From a virus, in IMG/VR virus record IMGVR_UViG_3300022542_000399, positions 1 through 37,024 of that record: a stretch of 37,024 bases of DNA. One strand, written 5' to 3'. The translations under genes and the position numbers were made by a program. Under the pieces are notes generated by a model. It was not told where the DNA came from. It saw only the letters and a list, made by a program, of their open reading frames with translations, and ran no database searches. The stretch's first letter is position 1. Each line of letters opens with the position of its first letter. Shown here piece by piece: positions 17,616 through 24,983 of this stretch.

Positions 17616-20133
17616 CTACCATGCTCTGCTTTGAGGGTACATCTTTACCGATGGCTTTTATTATATTACCAAGAGGTTTATCAACCAATCGTTCAATGTG
17701 AGCATCTTTATCAATAGGGAAATCATTCAAGAACCATTGTGGAACGATTTCTGTATCTGTTGGTAACGCAATACTTTTGAATCGTCCAACCTTTTGTTTC
17801 AAATAAAATACCTTAATTTTCATACCAGAAGAAATTGGCATACTTTCTTTGTCATCATATTCTTCAAGGCATCTATTATAATGAATACTTGCTGCAACGT
17901 GTCCTGGTAATCTTGTACCTTCACCATATACTTTCATATTTTGAGTATATTCTTCAACGCCTTTTACGCCTTTTGGTAAACCAATTGTCATTACATCTTC
18001 AGCATTTTCCAACTCGTCTTTATAATCAACAATATCTGTAGCAATTACATCCCAATCTTCACCTTTAAGGAATCGTTCAATGAAAGAATTCAACCTTTTA
18101 GATACATCAGGTGGTAATGTTGTTTTCTTTGTATCAACACCCATCACTTTTAATTTATCAACTGTTTCACCTTCATTATCAATAACGTGAAGAATGTATC
18201 GTTTCTTATCAACAAAAATACCTCTATCGGAAACTATTTCTCGTCCAGCTTTAATAATGTCATCAAAACCAGGAGTACATAAGAATGTTTCTTGCATAAA
18301 TTCTTGGAATGAATCACTAACAAGTTCACCTACTCTATCAGCAATTAGAATCGCCTCTCTTGCATCTTTAGCAGATGTTGCAAAGTATGTTGAATCTGTA
18401 TCACCATATACAATTGCATCACCGAATTGGTCATATTCACCTGTCATTAGTTCATTAGTTTTAGCACACTGATGAACAAGAATCATTCGTCCTGTACCAG
18501 TTGTACTTTCACCCATTCGTAAATCATAAAAACGGAAATATTGGTTATTCAACGCACCATAGAGACTATTAAGTTTAATCTTATAAACATATTGGAGTCT
18601 ATCATAATATGCTGCTTTTTCTTTATCACCATCATCCAATGCTTGTGCTTTCATCTTCTGATACTCTTTACGAGTTGCATACCAGTTTTCAAGAATTGCT
18701 GGAATAATCCCTTTTGTTTCTTGATTAAATACAGTACCGTATCCGCTCATAGCCCACTTGCGTTCTTTTAATACTTCACGCCAATCATCAGCATTATACT
18801 CTTCTGTCTTTCCGTTATCGTATTCAAACATAAGAGATACCATTGACCCCTTTGCTATTTCTTCAGCAGCACGAACGTTATCTGGAAACTGTCCAATTAA
18901 TGTTTCAGGACTGATATTGATTGAACGAATTGCAGATGGATATAGTGAGTTAATATCAATAGACCCAACCCATTCGTGTAGTCCAACTTTAGGTTTTAAT
19001 ACATATGCACCTTGTATAGAATCACTGCTTTCAGGGATTTTTACATTTGGAACTCTCATATTAAGTTCGTGGTGACAGTAGTTGTTAATAGCAAGTTCAG
19101 CTAATTTTAATGTACCACCAACGTGTTTAAATAAACCACAAGAGATATGACACATATCATTTGCAAGTGCTACGTACCCAAGACGTTCTTCAAATCCTTT
19201 TAGGATTTCTGTATCTCGGATGTTGTACCGAATAAAATGTTGGAAGTCGTTACGGTATAAGCTATGAAGAGTTCCTTCATAATGTAACTTTGGCAATTCG
19301 GGAAGAACGTCATCTGCAACGGCTTCTAATTTATATGATGAACGGCCACCCATTTCATATTTTTGAACCAAGTTAAGATAATCAATACTAATTCGGCCTT
19401 GTAGATCAAGCGTCTCCATAATCTTTCCGTATTTTTCAACTTCACGGTATTTTGGATTCCCAGCATTTGGAAATGATAACATTCTAAAATACTTTTTTCC
19501 TAACACTCGTTCAATACGTTTGGCTATGTATGGCATATCAAAGAAGTCACTATTCCAACCACACAAAACATCACTATCTTCTATTTCAGCAATAATGTAT
19601 AGTAATAATTCTTTTTCATCTTTACAGAAAACAATTTCTGCTAAGTCGTGAAGTTCTTGATCAAATTGACTTGGGTCAGTCCAAGAGTCATCAGGTGGCA
19701 CACAATATACAACCGTGCGATCTTGGTGTGTATGATATATCGCTATAGCGTTAATTGGAGCGTATGGATTAGCTATAGTACTGAAACCAATCTTGATATC
19801 ATAATCTACTTCAATATCAAGAAACGTTATATTGAGCTTTGGGGCAGGCTTGTTGTAATAATGTTCAGATAATACTCGGATTTCAGGTAAAATATCTGAT
19901 TCAAACATTTCAATGCCTGAACTTTTGAATTCGGAACGAGTATAATTAAATTCTTTGCTTGTTCTAAAGTCGTGTCTGGTTAGATTATCACCAAATATGC
20001 TACTCTCATCACCATCTTTATCTTTTGTATAGAAATAATAGGGAGCACGGTAGGTCTTTTCAATTCGTCCTTCATCCGTTCTCTCCCATACTATTACATC
20101 ATCTCTATCTCGTTTAGCAGAGATGTAACTCAA
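17593..20133 (-). CDS. 43: Family B DNA polymerase, gp43-like
   Basis: 846 residues (T4 gp43 is 898). Proofreading exonuclease: Exo I D106/E108 (FLDIEVD), Exo II N194-D199 (WNSDFFD), Exo III Y303-D307 (YNIRD). Polymerase: motif A D393 with SLYPS, motif B KIKLNSLYG (518-526), motif C YGDTDS (576-581), then DKKRYILHV. The C-terminus SLLDF resembles the clamp-binding tail of gp43. All catalytic residues are present, so it should be an active replicative polymerase. The start codon is TTG, overlapping the GroES stop (TTGA) with GGAG seven bases upstream; no nearby in-frame ATG exists. It is followed by the clamp gene. Confidence 0.96.
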   Translation of the reverse strand: MSYISAKRDRDDVIVWERTDEGRIEKTYRAPYYFYTKDKDGDESSIFGDNLTRHDFRTSKEFNYTRSEFKSSGIEMFESDILPEIRVLSEHYYNKPAPKLNITFLDIEVDYDIKIGFSTIANPYAPINAIAIYHTHQDRTVVYCVPPDDSWTDPSQFDQELHDLAEIVFCKDEKELLLYIIAEIEDSDVLCGWNSDFFDMPYIAKRIERVLGKKYFRMLSFPNAGNPKYREVEKYGKIMETLDLQGRISIDYLNLVQKYEMGGRSSYKLEAVADDVLPELPKLHYEGTLHSLYRNDFQHFIRYNIRDTEILKGFEERLGYVALANDMCHISCGLFKHVGGTLKLAELAINNYCHHELNMRVPNVKIPESSDSIQGAYVLKPKVGLHEWVGSIDINSLYPSAIRSINISPETLIGQFPDNVRAAEEIAKGSMVSLMFEYDNGKTEEYNADDWREVLKERKWAMSGYGTVFNQETKGIIPAILENWYATRKEYQKMKAQALDDGDKEKAAYYDRLQYVYKIKLNSLYGALNNQYFRFYDLRMGESTTGTGRMILVHQCAKTNELMTGEYDQFGDAIVYGDTDSTYFATSAKDAREAILIADRVGELVSDSFQEFMQETFLCTPGFDDIIKAGREIVSDRGIFVDKKRYILHVIDNEGETVDKLKVMGVDTKKTTLPPDVSKRLNSFIERFLKGEDWDVIATDIVDYKDELENAEDVMTIGLPKGVKGVEEYTQNMKVYGEGTRLPGHVAASIHYNRCLEEYDDKESMPISSGMKIKVFYLKQKVGRFKSIALPTDTEIVPQWFLNDFPIDKDAHIERLVDKPLGNIIKAIGKDVPSKQSMVVDSLLDF

Positions 20134-20420
20134 GACATCACTCCAACGATTTCAGGTTCTGATACGATAACAATTTTCTGTCCATCTAAATCAACTTCAG
20201 AACCTGTACCTTTTGATACTATAATTCTATCACCAGGTTTAACAGTCATTGGACGAATAGTTCCATCTGGCAAACATGCACCTGTTCCAACAGCGATAAC
20301 AGTTCCGAAATCAGGTTCCTCATCAACTCCACCAGGCACTAATATTCCACCTTCGGAAACTTCTTTAACGTCATCTCGTATAAATGCTATACGGTCGTAT
20401 AGCGGGCGAATTGTACTCAT
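20130..20420 (-). CDS. groES: GroES-type co-chaperonin
   Basis: 96 residues, the length of bacterial GroES and shorter than T4 gp31 (111). RPLYDRIAF opens the beta barrel. The mobile loop EVSEGGILVPGG carries the hydrophobic tripeptide ILV (26-28) that binds GroEL. It closes with PGDRIIVSKGTG and a barrel strand. Phage co-chaperonins remodel the host GroEL cavity for capsid protein folding. The position directly upstream of and overlapping the DNA polymerase suggests coupled translation. It resembles cellular GroES more than gp31, so independent acquisition from a host is possible. Confidence 0.9.
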   Translation of the reverse strand: MSTIRPLYDRIAFIRDDVKEVSEGGILVPGGVDEEPDFGTVIAVGTGACLPDGTIRPMTVKPGDRIIVSKGTGSEVDLDGQKIVIVSEPEIVGVMS

Positions 20421-20422
20421 AA

Positions 20423-20710
20423 TTAAGCTGCCTCTGATGAAGATTTACCTTCCACAAGAGCTTCATAAAGAAATTCAAAGTCTTCATTTTCAGCTTGAAG
20501 GTCAGCATAATTGCGTTTGTACATTGTACGTGCAAGTTTGTTAACAATCTTTTTAGGAATATTAAATTGGTTATATGCTTCTTCAGCAATTTCTTTCATT
20601 GATTCTCTTTCATCGTCTGCTCGTTGCATACAATGTGTCATCTCTGCAAGAAATGATTTTAGTTTTTGGCGTTCGGCTGGGTCACTAGGGACATTTACGT
20701 GATCGGTCAT
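20423..20710 (-). CDS. dsbA: DsbA-like double-stranded DNA-binding protein (late transcription)
   Basis: 95 residues. The segment ESMKEIAEEAYNQFNIPK and the following VNKLARTMYKRNYADLQAE...LYEAL align without gaps, from memory, to T4 DsbA (KDIRIRAKDELGV..., NRLLALYHKDNRDVFEAE...LYDTVF). T4 DsbA binds near late promoters and modulates their use. The alignment pattern (NxL, YxxN, AE, LY) is convincing but made by eye. Ribosome binding site AAGGAG. The stop lies two bases before the GroES ATG, so it shares an operon with GroES and polymerase. Confidence 0.65.
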   Translation of the reverse strand: MTDHVNVPSDPAERQKLKSFLAEMTHCMQRADDERESMKEIAEEAYNQFNIPKKIVNKLARTMYKRNYADLQAENEDFEFLYEALVEGKSSSEAA

Positions 20711-20748
20711 TGGATTTTCTCCTTATTGTTATTATTTTATTTGTTTAA

Positions 20749-20780
20749 GCTTCAGATTATACACAAATATAATCTGAAGC
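20749..20780. repeat. 12-bp perfect inverted repeat (hairpin), GCTTCAGATTAT arms
   Basis: Arms 20749-20760 and 20769-20780 with an 8-base loop, between the transglycosylase stop and the DsbA-like start. No U-tract follows in either direction. On the minus strand the loop and second arm contain TATAAT, with TTGTGC 17 bp upstream, so the repeat overlaps a possible weak promoter. It may be an RNA processing signal, an attenuator or an operator. Confidence 0.6.
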
Positions 20781-20786
20781 ACAACA

Positions 20787-21740
20787 TTATTCTTTTGTGG
20801 GTATTGATAACCCAACACTTTTGTTAAATGGACGAACTTCTTTAATTAAACGTTGAACAATTTTGCGGTAATACTTGTGTTCTTTTGGTGCTGTCAAGTG
20901 ACGAGCTCCACCAAGACCTTGATTGTACGCGACGACAGCTACTGACCAACTTTTTGCAAATCTGCGTTGATGTGCAAAGTATAATGCAGCGACCTTAATA
21001 GTGAATACATCATCTTGAATTAATTGGATAATGATTTCTTCATCACGTATTTTCTTTTCTGATTTAAATTGTGGAAAATATTTTTTGCGCAGATCGGGGT
21101 TCAGTCGTAACACTTGTCGTGCAGTACCTGCCTTAACTTGCATTACACCATACGACCTTTTCATTGTTGGTAAAACGGTATCACCAATTCGGTTACCAAG
21201 TTTACCCGCTAATGTTTCTTGCAGTAAAATAGATTGAACTGTTTCTGGATATCCTACCTCTTTACCAATATGCCAAGCAAGCGTTAAGAGATTGCGTTGT
21301 TGATGGTCATATTTTCTACCATTGACTTTTACTGGTTGAAGATTGATTTCAGTTTCAGCATCTGATTGACCAACTTCATATCCCTTTGCATTGATGGTTA
21401 GTGTAAGGTTATTTTCTTTTCTTGCACGCGCAGCTACTGCATATGGATTTTGTGCAGCCAATGCTTCTTGTCGCCTTGCTTCTGTTTCGGATTTTTTAGC
21501 ATCAGCAGTAATTTTAGCAATCTCTATTTCTTTTTGTAATTCAGCTTGTTTGATTTCAATCTTAACACTTGACTCTTTCCAATCAGTCGCTACAAATCCC
21601 AGTACAATAACAGTTATGCAAATAGCAATAACCATAAATGTGTGACAAATTAATTGAATCGCTGGATAAGATTCAACGTGTTCAATGACTCGCTGCCACC
21701 ATTTTCCATTTGATATGTTTTTTACTTGCTTGTGTGTCAT
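20787..21740 (-). CDS. Membrane-anchored lytic transglycosylase (SLT type)
   Basis: 317 residues. A hydrophobic segment at about 29-51 (IQLICHTFMVIAICITVIVLG) anchors the N-terminus, and a Lys/Glu/Ala-rich helix (60-110) may span or line the periplasm. The C-terminal SLT-type domain has catalytic Glu175 (ILLQETLAGKLG), GVMQVK (198-203) and AYNQG (271-275), the conserved transglycosylase landmarks. It would cleave peptidoglycan between MurNAc and GlcNAc, with a role in lysis or wall remodelling. A near-consensus sigma70 promoter stands upstream rather than a late box, which is unusual for a lysis enzyme and may point to an early wall or secretion-related role. Confidence 0.85.
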   Translation of the reverse strand: MTHKQVKNISNGKWWQRVIEHVESYPAIQLICHTFMVIAICITVIVLGFVATDWKESSVKIEIKQAELQKEIEIAKITADAKKSETEARRQEALAAQNPYAVAARARKENNLTLTINAKGYEVGQSDAETEINLQPVKVNGRKYDHQQRNLLTLAWHIGKEVGYPETVQSILLQETLAGKLGNRIGDTVLPTMKRSYGVMQVKAGTARQVLRLNPDLRKKYFPQFKSEKKIRDEEIIIQLIQDDVFTIKVAALYFAHQRRFAKSWSVAVVAYNQGLGGARHLTAPKEHKYYRKIVQRLIKEVRPFNKSVGLSIPTKE

Positions 21741-21766
21741 TGTATTACTCCGTTTAATAAGAAAAA

Positions 21767-21805
21767 GTTACCCACATAATAGGTTATATTATACCATAGG
21801 GTAAC
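21767..21805. promoter_or_regulatory. Inverted repeat GTTACCC/GGGTAAC flanking the 21788 promoter -10
   Basis: GTTACCC at 21767-21773 and GGGTAAC at 21799-21805 bracket the -10 and the expected start site. This spacing could be an operator or a leader hairpin. Short arms, so chance is possible. Confidence 0.35.
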
Positions 21806-21816
21806 GCAAAAGTCAA
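21788..21816 (-). promoter_or_regulatory. Strong sigma70-type promoter upstream of the transglycosylase operon
   Basis: Minus strand TTGACT, 17-bp spacer, TATAAT, in the gap between the 21740 start and the 21827 stop. Expected start near 21781. It could drive transglycosylase, DsbA-like, GroES and polymerase. Confidence 0.85.
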
Positions 21817-21826
21817 CGGTTATTTG

Positions 21827-22450
21827 TTACGCGAATTGCTCTAACCACACGCGATAATCGCCAGGAAATGCGGTGGGGTCATATAGAAAAGGAGATTGAG
21901 CCGCAATATGGAATCGTACTTGGTACAAATCGCCAGCCAATACAGGAGTAGTGTTATTAATGAAATGAGGGTCACTTGGGAAGATAATCATTGTCCCTCT
22001 TTGTGGATTAAATCCAAATCCGTGTTGTGCAAATTCTAACTTACCACCATACGCTTCAAAATCATCATCAAAAGGAATTCGTTCTTGATAATCACTTAAA
22101 AATATGACACCAGTTAAGTCACGGTCTTTTGTACGTAACCATTGTTTACGAATATAGTTACTATTTTCACAATGCGGTTCGTATCCATTACAACCAGAAG
22201 CATACCATTCAAATACCATTTGTTCAGTACCACGATAATCTATTCTAAAGTATTCTTCAATTTCGGGAACGATTTCTTCAAGATAATTGAATACATTTAA
22301 TTCAGCACGTTCGTGCATGCGGATAGTTCTTATTGGATGTTCTTCGGTGTTTGTATCAGGAACAGTTAAATCAAGCATATCAACCAAATCTTCACAAAGA
22401 AGTGGTGAGAGGAATTCTTGTTTAATAAAAAACGGAGATTTGTTGGCCAT
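21827..22450 (-). CDS. 2OG-Fe(II) oxygenase-like protein (HxE variant)
   Basis: 207 residues with the double-stranded beta-helix pattern of prolyl 4-hydroxylase-like oxygenases. First metal pair H93-C94-E95 (YEPHCENS), then GGKLEF (135-140), GTMIIFPS, distal His162 (PHFIN) and a 2-oxoglutarate-binding Arg179 (YQVRFHI). The usual HxD is HxE here, which some family members have but which can change activity. Related genes are common in T4-like cyanophages, where the substrate is unknown. It is 16 bases after the retropepsin-like gene, probably the last gene of the late operon starting at 23387. Confidence 0.78.
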   Translation of the reverse strand: MANKSPFFIKQEFLSPLLCEDLVDMLDLTVPDTNTEEHPIRTIRMHERAELNVFNYLEEIVPEIEEYFRIDYRGTEQMVFEWYASGCNGYEPHCENSNYIRKQWLRTKDRDLTGVIFLSDYQERIPFDDDFEAYGGKLEFAQHGFGFNPQRGTMIIFPSDPHFINNTTPVLAGDLYQVRFHIAAQSPFLYDPTAFPGDYRVWLEQFA

Positions 22451-22466
22451 ATGTGGTTCCTATGTG

Positions 22467-23357
22467 TTATTCTTTATTTCTATTATATTCAACAGCATCA
22501 GAAAAGCTTTGTAAGATTTCTTCCATATCCCACATCTCAATTTTTTCTTCAACTACTATATCTTTAAATTCTTCTTGAAGCATATCCCAATCAATAACTT
22601 CTTCCCCTTCTTGAATGGATGGGTCAATTAAGAATTTACCTTTCTCTAAAATATTTTGACCAATCAATAATTTGTGGTCCATATTATTTCTATCATTTAA
22701 GTTAATTAAAACATCTTGCAGAAGCTTTCCATTAATTTCAAGATTAAGAGCAATAACAGGACGATACTCTGTACCACCATCGGCAGACTTAACTGCTTGC
22801 TTATCTTGGAGCGGTAATGAAATAATATTTGGAGAAAGTACTTTTGATAAGAAACTTACAGTGTTTGTTTTTTCATTTATGTCAAATTTATCAGCGTGTA
22901 ATGAACTCATAAGAGCACCAGTATCAACTTTACCTTTAAGAGTAACACTTTGTGGCATAGATGTAAACCGAACATCTACAACGTCACCAATAACATTTTG
23001 GTCGTTTGCTTCACGAACCATAACCATTCCCATTCGGCCTTTAGAAACAAATTTAACTTCAACAGGACGAATCGTAAGACGAGTCATAGCCCAAACAAAA
23101 ACTAAACGGTCCTGAAAACTTGATGTATCATCAGCACTTGTATGTTTTTCATCATACTTTTCTTTATTTTCTTTATTTGGGTCAAGGCTGTAAACCAACA
23201 TAGCTTTTTTGTTATCGTTGATTATATCTTCAAATTTATCAGTAGTACCGCTTGATAGTTTATACTTGATATCTTCAACAGAAAGTTCATTAGGCAAAGA
23301 TTTTAATTTACCTTTTGTAAACTGTGATTTGAGGTCTTGTAGGTTGTCAAATTTCAT
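22467..23357 (-). CDS. Retropepsin-like aspartic protease-fold protein (PF05618-type)
   Basis: 296 residues. The segment KVDTGALMSSLHA (catalytic-type Asp145, DTGA at 145-148) and the later LLIGQNILEKGKFLIDPS match the family once called ATP-dependent zinc protease, in fact a retropepsin fold. Residues 1-90 are helical and unrelated (possible partner-binding domain), and the C-terminal 40 residues are very acidic. Retropepsins act as dimers, so one motif is expected. An exact late box lies 23 bp upstream with AAGGAGA. Its ATG overlaps the nuclease stop (TAATG). Late expression suggests a virion or maturation role; the proteolytic activity is inferred. Confidence 0.75.
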   Translation of the reverse strand: MKFDNLQDLKSQFTKGKLKSLPNELSVEDIKYKLSSGTTDKFEDIINDNKKAMLVYSLDPNKENKEKYDEKHTSADDTSSFQDRLVFVWAMTRLTIRPVEVKFVSKGRMGMVMVREANDQNVIGDVVDVRFTSMPQSVTLKGKVDTGALMSSLHADKFDINEKTNTVSFLSKVLSPNIISLPLQDKQAVKSADGGTEYRPVIALNLEINGKLLQDVLINLNDRNNMDHKLLIGQNILEKGKFLIDPSIQEGEEVIDWDMLQEEFKDIVVEEKIEMWDMEEILQSFSDAVEYNRNKE

Positions 23358-24022
23358 TAAGAGTTCTCCTTCTGGAATGTATTTATACGTTCCAACAACG
23401 GTGCAATATAATCATCAATTTTGCGCCTATACACCATTGGCATCATTCCCTTCTCGACTGCAATTATTACAACAATATCTTCAATAGCCTCACCAAATAA
23501 TTCATGATACATAATAGCATACGCAGTACATTGAATGAAATAATCTTCAATCATATCTGCTGTCTTGTTATTGTTGGACGTCTTAAAATCAATGATAGAA
23601 AGCGTACCGTCATATTCTCCCACGCAATCAACACGACCAGCAATCTCTAATCTATCACTATAAAGTGGTACTTCTTGAGCGCGGATATTATTGATTTTAT
23701 TGAGGCGAAGCTTGATTTGATTAAACAAACGAACATTTTCAACTTTTTCACCTTTCGTGAAATTTTCTTCATTGTTTAGATATTTTTCAGCTAAAAGATG
23801 AACTACAGTCCCTCTATCAGCACATCGTTTTGTTTCTTTATCAGCTTTGGCCACACCAAGAGATTGTCGCCATGCTTCAAGATATGGTTTTGGTTTGGAG
23901 CTAAGGATTGTTGTTATGGATGGATACTTCTTGCCAGTGGGAGTCGTATAATAACGCTTCCCATTGACAATTTTAGCATCAAGTTCGTTGAATTGTGGAA
24001 TGTTTGTGTGATTGAATGTCAT
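23357..24022 (-). CDS. PD-(D/E)XK exonuclease (MGME1/Cas4/RecB-like)
   Basis: 221 residues. YPSITTILS near residue 33 and W51 are typical of MGME1-like nucleases. The catalytic core shows H75xxxE79, GRVD with D132, IIDFKTS with D145 and K147, and QCTAYA (Q164, Y168), the complete PD-(D/E)XK plus QxxxY motif set. It should be an active metal-dependent DNA exonuclease, perhaps for host DNA degradation or recombination. It lies within the late-type block between a basic core-like protein and the retropepsin-like gene. The start is weakly defined (no clear ribosome binding site). Confidence 0.85.
   Translation of the reverse strand: MTFNHTNIPQFNELDAKIVNGKRYYTTPTGKKYPSITTILSSKPKPYLEAWRQSLGVAKADKETKRCADRGTVVHLLAEKYLNNEENFTKGEKVENVRLFNQIKLRLNKINNIRAQEVPLYSDRLEIAGRVDCVGEYDGTLSIIDFKTSNNNKTADMIEDYFIQCTAYAIMYHELFGEAIEDIVVIIAVEKGMMPMVYRRKIDDYIAPLLERINTFQKENS
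23380..23387 (-). promoter_or_regulatory. T4-type late promoter box TATAAATA
   Basis: Exact TATAAATA on the minus strand inside the 3' end of the nuclease gene, followed by AAGGAGA and the ATG at 23357. Expected to drive the retropepsin-like and oxygenase genes. Confidence 0.75.
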
Positions 24023-24052
24023 ACATATATTTATTAAGTTTTATTTAGCCGC

Positions 24053-24397
24053 TTATTTTGTCGCCACTGGTCGTTTACCAGATAATCTTTGGTTCATTTT
24101 TGTAACCATTTTAGAAATTGACTTTCTTTTAGCAATCGCTGTCTTACGAACCCGTATTCCTTTCTTCGTCCTTGCAACTTTTTTACCGTGACGGACTTTA
24201 CGTGGGTCTTTACGTTGGCTACAAGATTGTGGAGAAGCTACTATCTTACCTTTTTTTGGTCCAGAAGTGCAACGGTATTGTCGTTTAATTACTGACCCAA
24301 AACGTTTAAACTGTCTCAGTGCAGCTTCATTGAGAGTATTACCCTCTTCATCAGTATAAATCACTTCACATTCATATAAAATTTCATCAAGAAACAT
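24053..24397 (-). CDS. Very basic small protein with capsid-targeting-like leader
   Basis: 114 residues. After an acidic N-terminus (MFLDEILYECEVIYTDEEGN) the protein is dominated by Lys and Arg (KKGKIVASPQSCSQRKDPRK, KKVARTKKGIRVRKT), a nucleic-acid-binding composition. The first residues end in I-L-Y-E, which resembles the leader and (I/L)xE cleavage site of T4 internal head proteins. One possibility is a DNA-compacting internal or core protein; another is a basic replication or transcription factor. It is coupled to the upstream charged protein (TAATG overlap) with GGGAGGT just upstream. Function not recognised. Confidence 0.7.
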   Translation of the reverse strand: MFLDEILYECEVIYTDEEGNTLNEAALRQFKRFGSVIKRQYRCTSGPKKGKIVASPQSCSQRKDPRKVRHGKKVARTKKGIRVRKTAIAKRKSISKMVTKMNQRLSGKRPVATK

Positions 24398-24972
24398 TAC
24401 ATACCTCCCATGTCGCCACCAGAACGTAATGCTTTAAGCTTGTCTTGAAGTTCTTTGATTTTTTCGCGAATCGCTCGTTCTTGTTGAGGCTTGCTCTTCG
24501 TTTTTCTTTGTTGTAACATTGCTTCTCTCTTCTTAACAGGATCACGAAGGTCTTCAGGATTTACATCCATCGTTACAGCAGCTGGTTCATTTCCTGCAGC
24601 GGTCCCAACTTCATTTAGAAGATGATTCATAAAGGTCAATTTACCTTCTTTAACTTCTTTCTTTTCTTCAGGTTTCTTTTCATCTTCTGGCTCAGCCCCT
24701 TCTTCTTTTTCTGGTTCTTCTCTACGCTTGGATTTTGATTTATTTTTTGCAGCATCTTCTTCTGCCATATCAATAGCTTGATTAATTCGTTTGTGTGTAC
24801 TCCCACTCAAATTTCTTATGTGGTTTTTCATATCTGCAAACTCACCACTATCAACTATACGTTTCATCATAAGACTAATAGTCTTTGGGGTTAGTCCCAT
24901 TCCATCTTTCATAAAAGCTCGAACAAGTGCATCTATTCCACTATCGCTTCTGCTTAATCTTTCCTTCGCCAT
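24397..24972 (-). CDS. Charged, coiled-coil-rich protein, possible head-core component
   Basis: 191 residues. Residues about 1-75 are helical (RMxxIxxSGEFADMKNHIRNLSG pattern), 76-115 are a Lys/Glu low-complexity stretch (KSKSKRREEPEKEEGAEPED), and the end is a helix with GGDMGGM. No enzyme motif. Composition and position between the acidic 326-residue protein and the very basic 114-residue protein suggest a prohead core or scaffold set, but I recognise no homologue. Ribosome binding site AAGGGGA. Eleven bases separate it from the upstream gene. Confidence 0.65.
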   Translation of the reverse strand: MAKERLSRSDSGIDALVRAFMKDGMGLTPKTISLMMKRIVDSGEFADMKNHIRNLSGSTHKRINQAIDMAEEDAAKNKSKSKRREEPEKEEGAEPEDEKKPEEKKEVKEGKLTFMNHLLNEVGTAAGNEPAAVTMDVNPEDLRDPVKKREAMLQQRKTKSKPQQERAIREKIKELQDKLKALRSGGDMGGM

Positions 24973-24983
24973 TTTAAATCCCC

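Noticed and set aside
20749-20780. Calling the 12-bp hairpin an intrinsic terminator.
   Set aside because: No run of T follows the stem on either strand.
22672-23115. A 147-codon plus-strand open frame opposite the retropepsin-like gene.
   Set aside because: Antisense to a gene with a late promoter, RBS and recognisable motif; no independent support.
24028-24035. AATAAATA upstream of the nuclease as a late promoter.
   Set aside because: One mismatch, and it is only five bases from the ATG, so a start would fall inside the gene.
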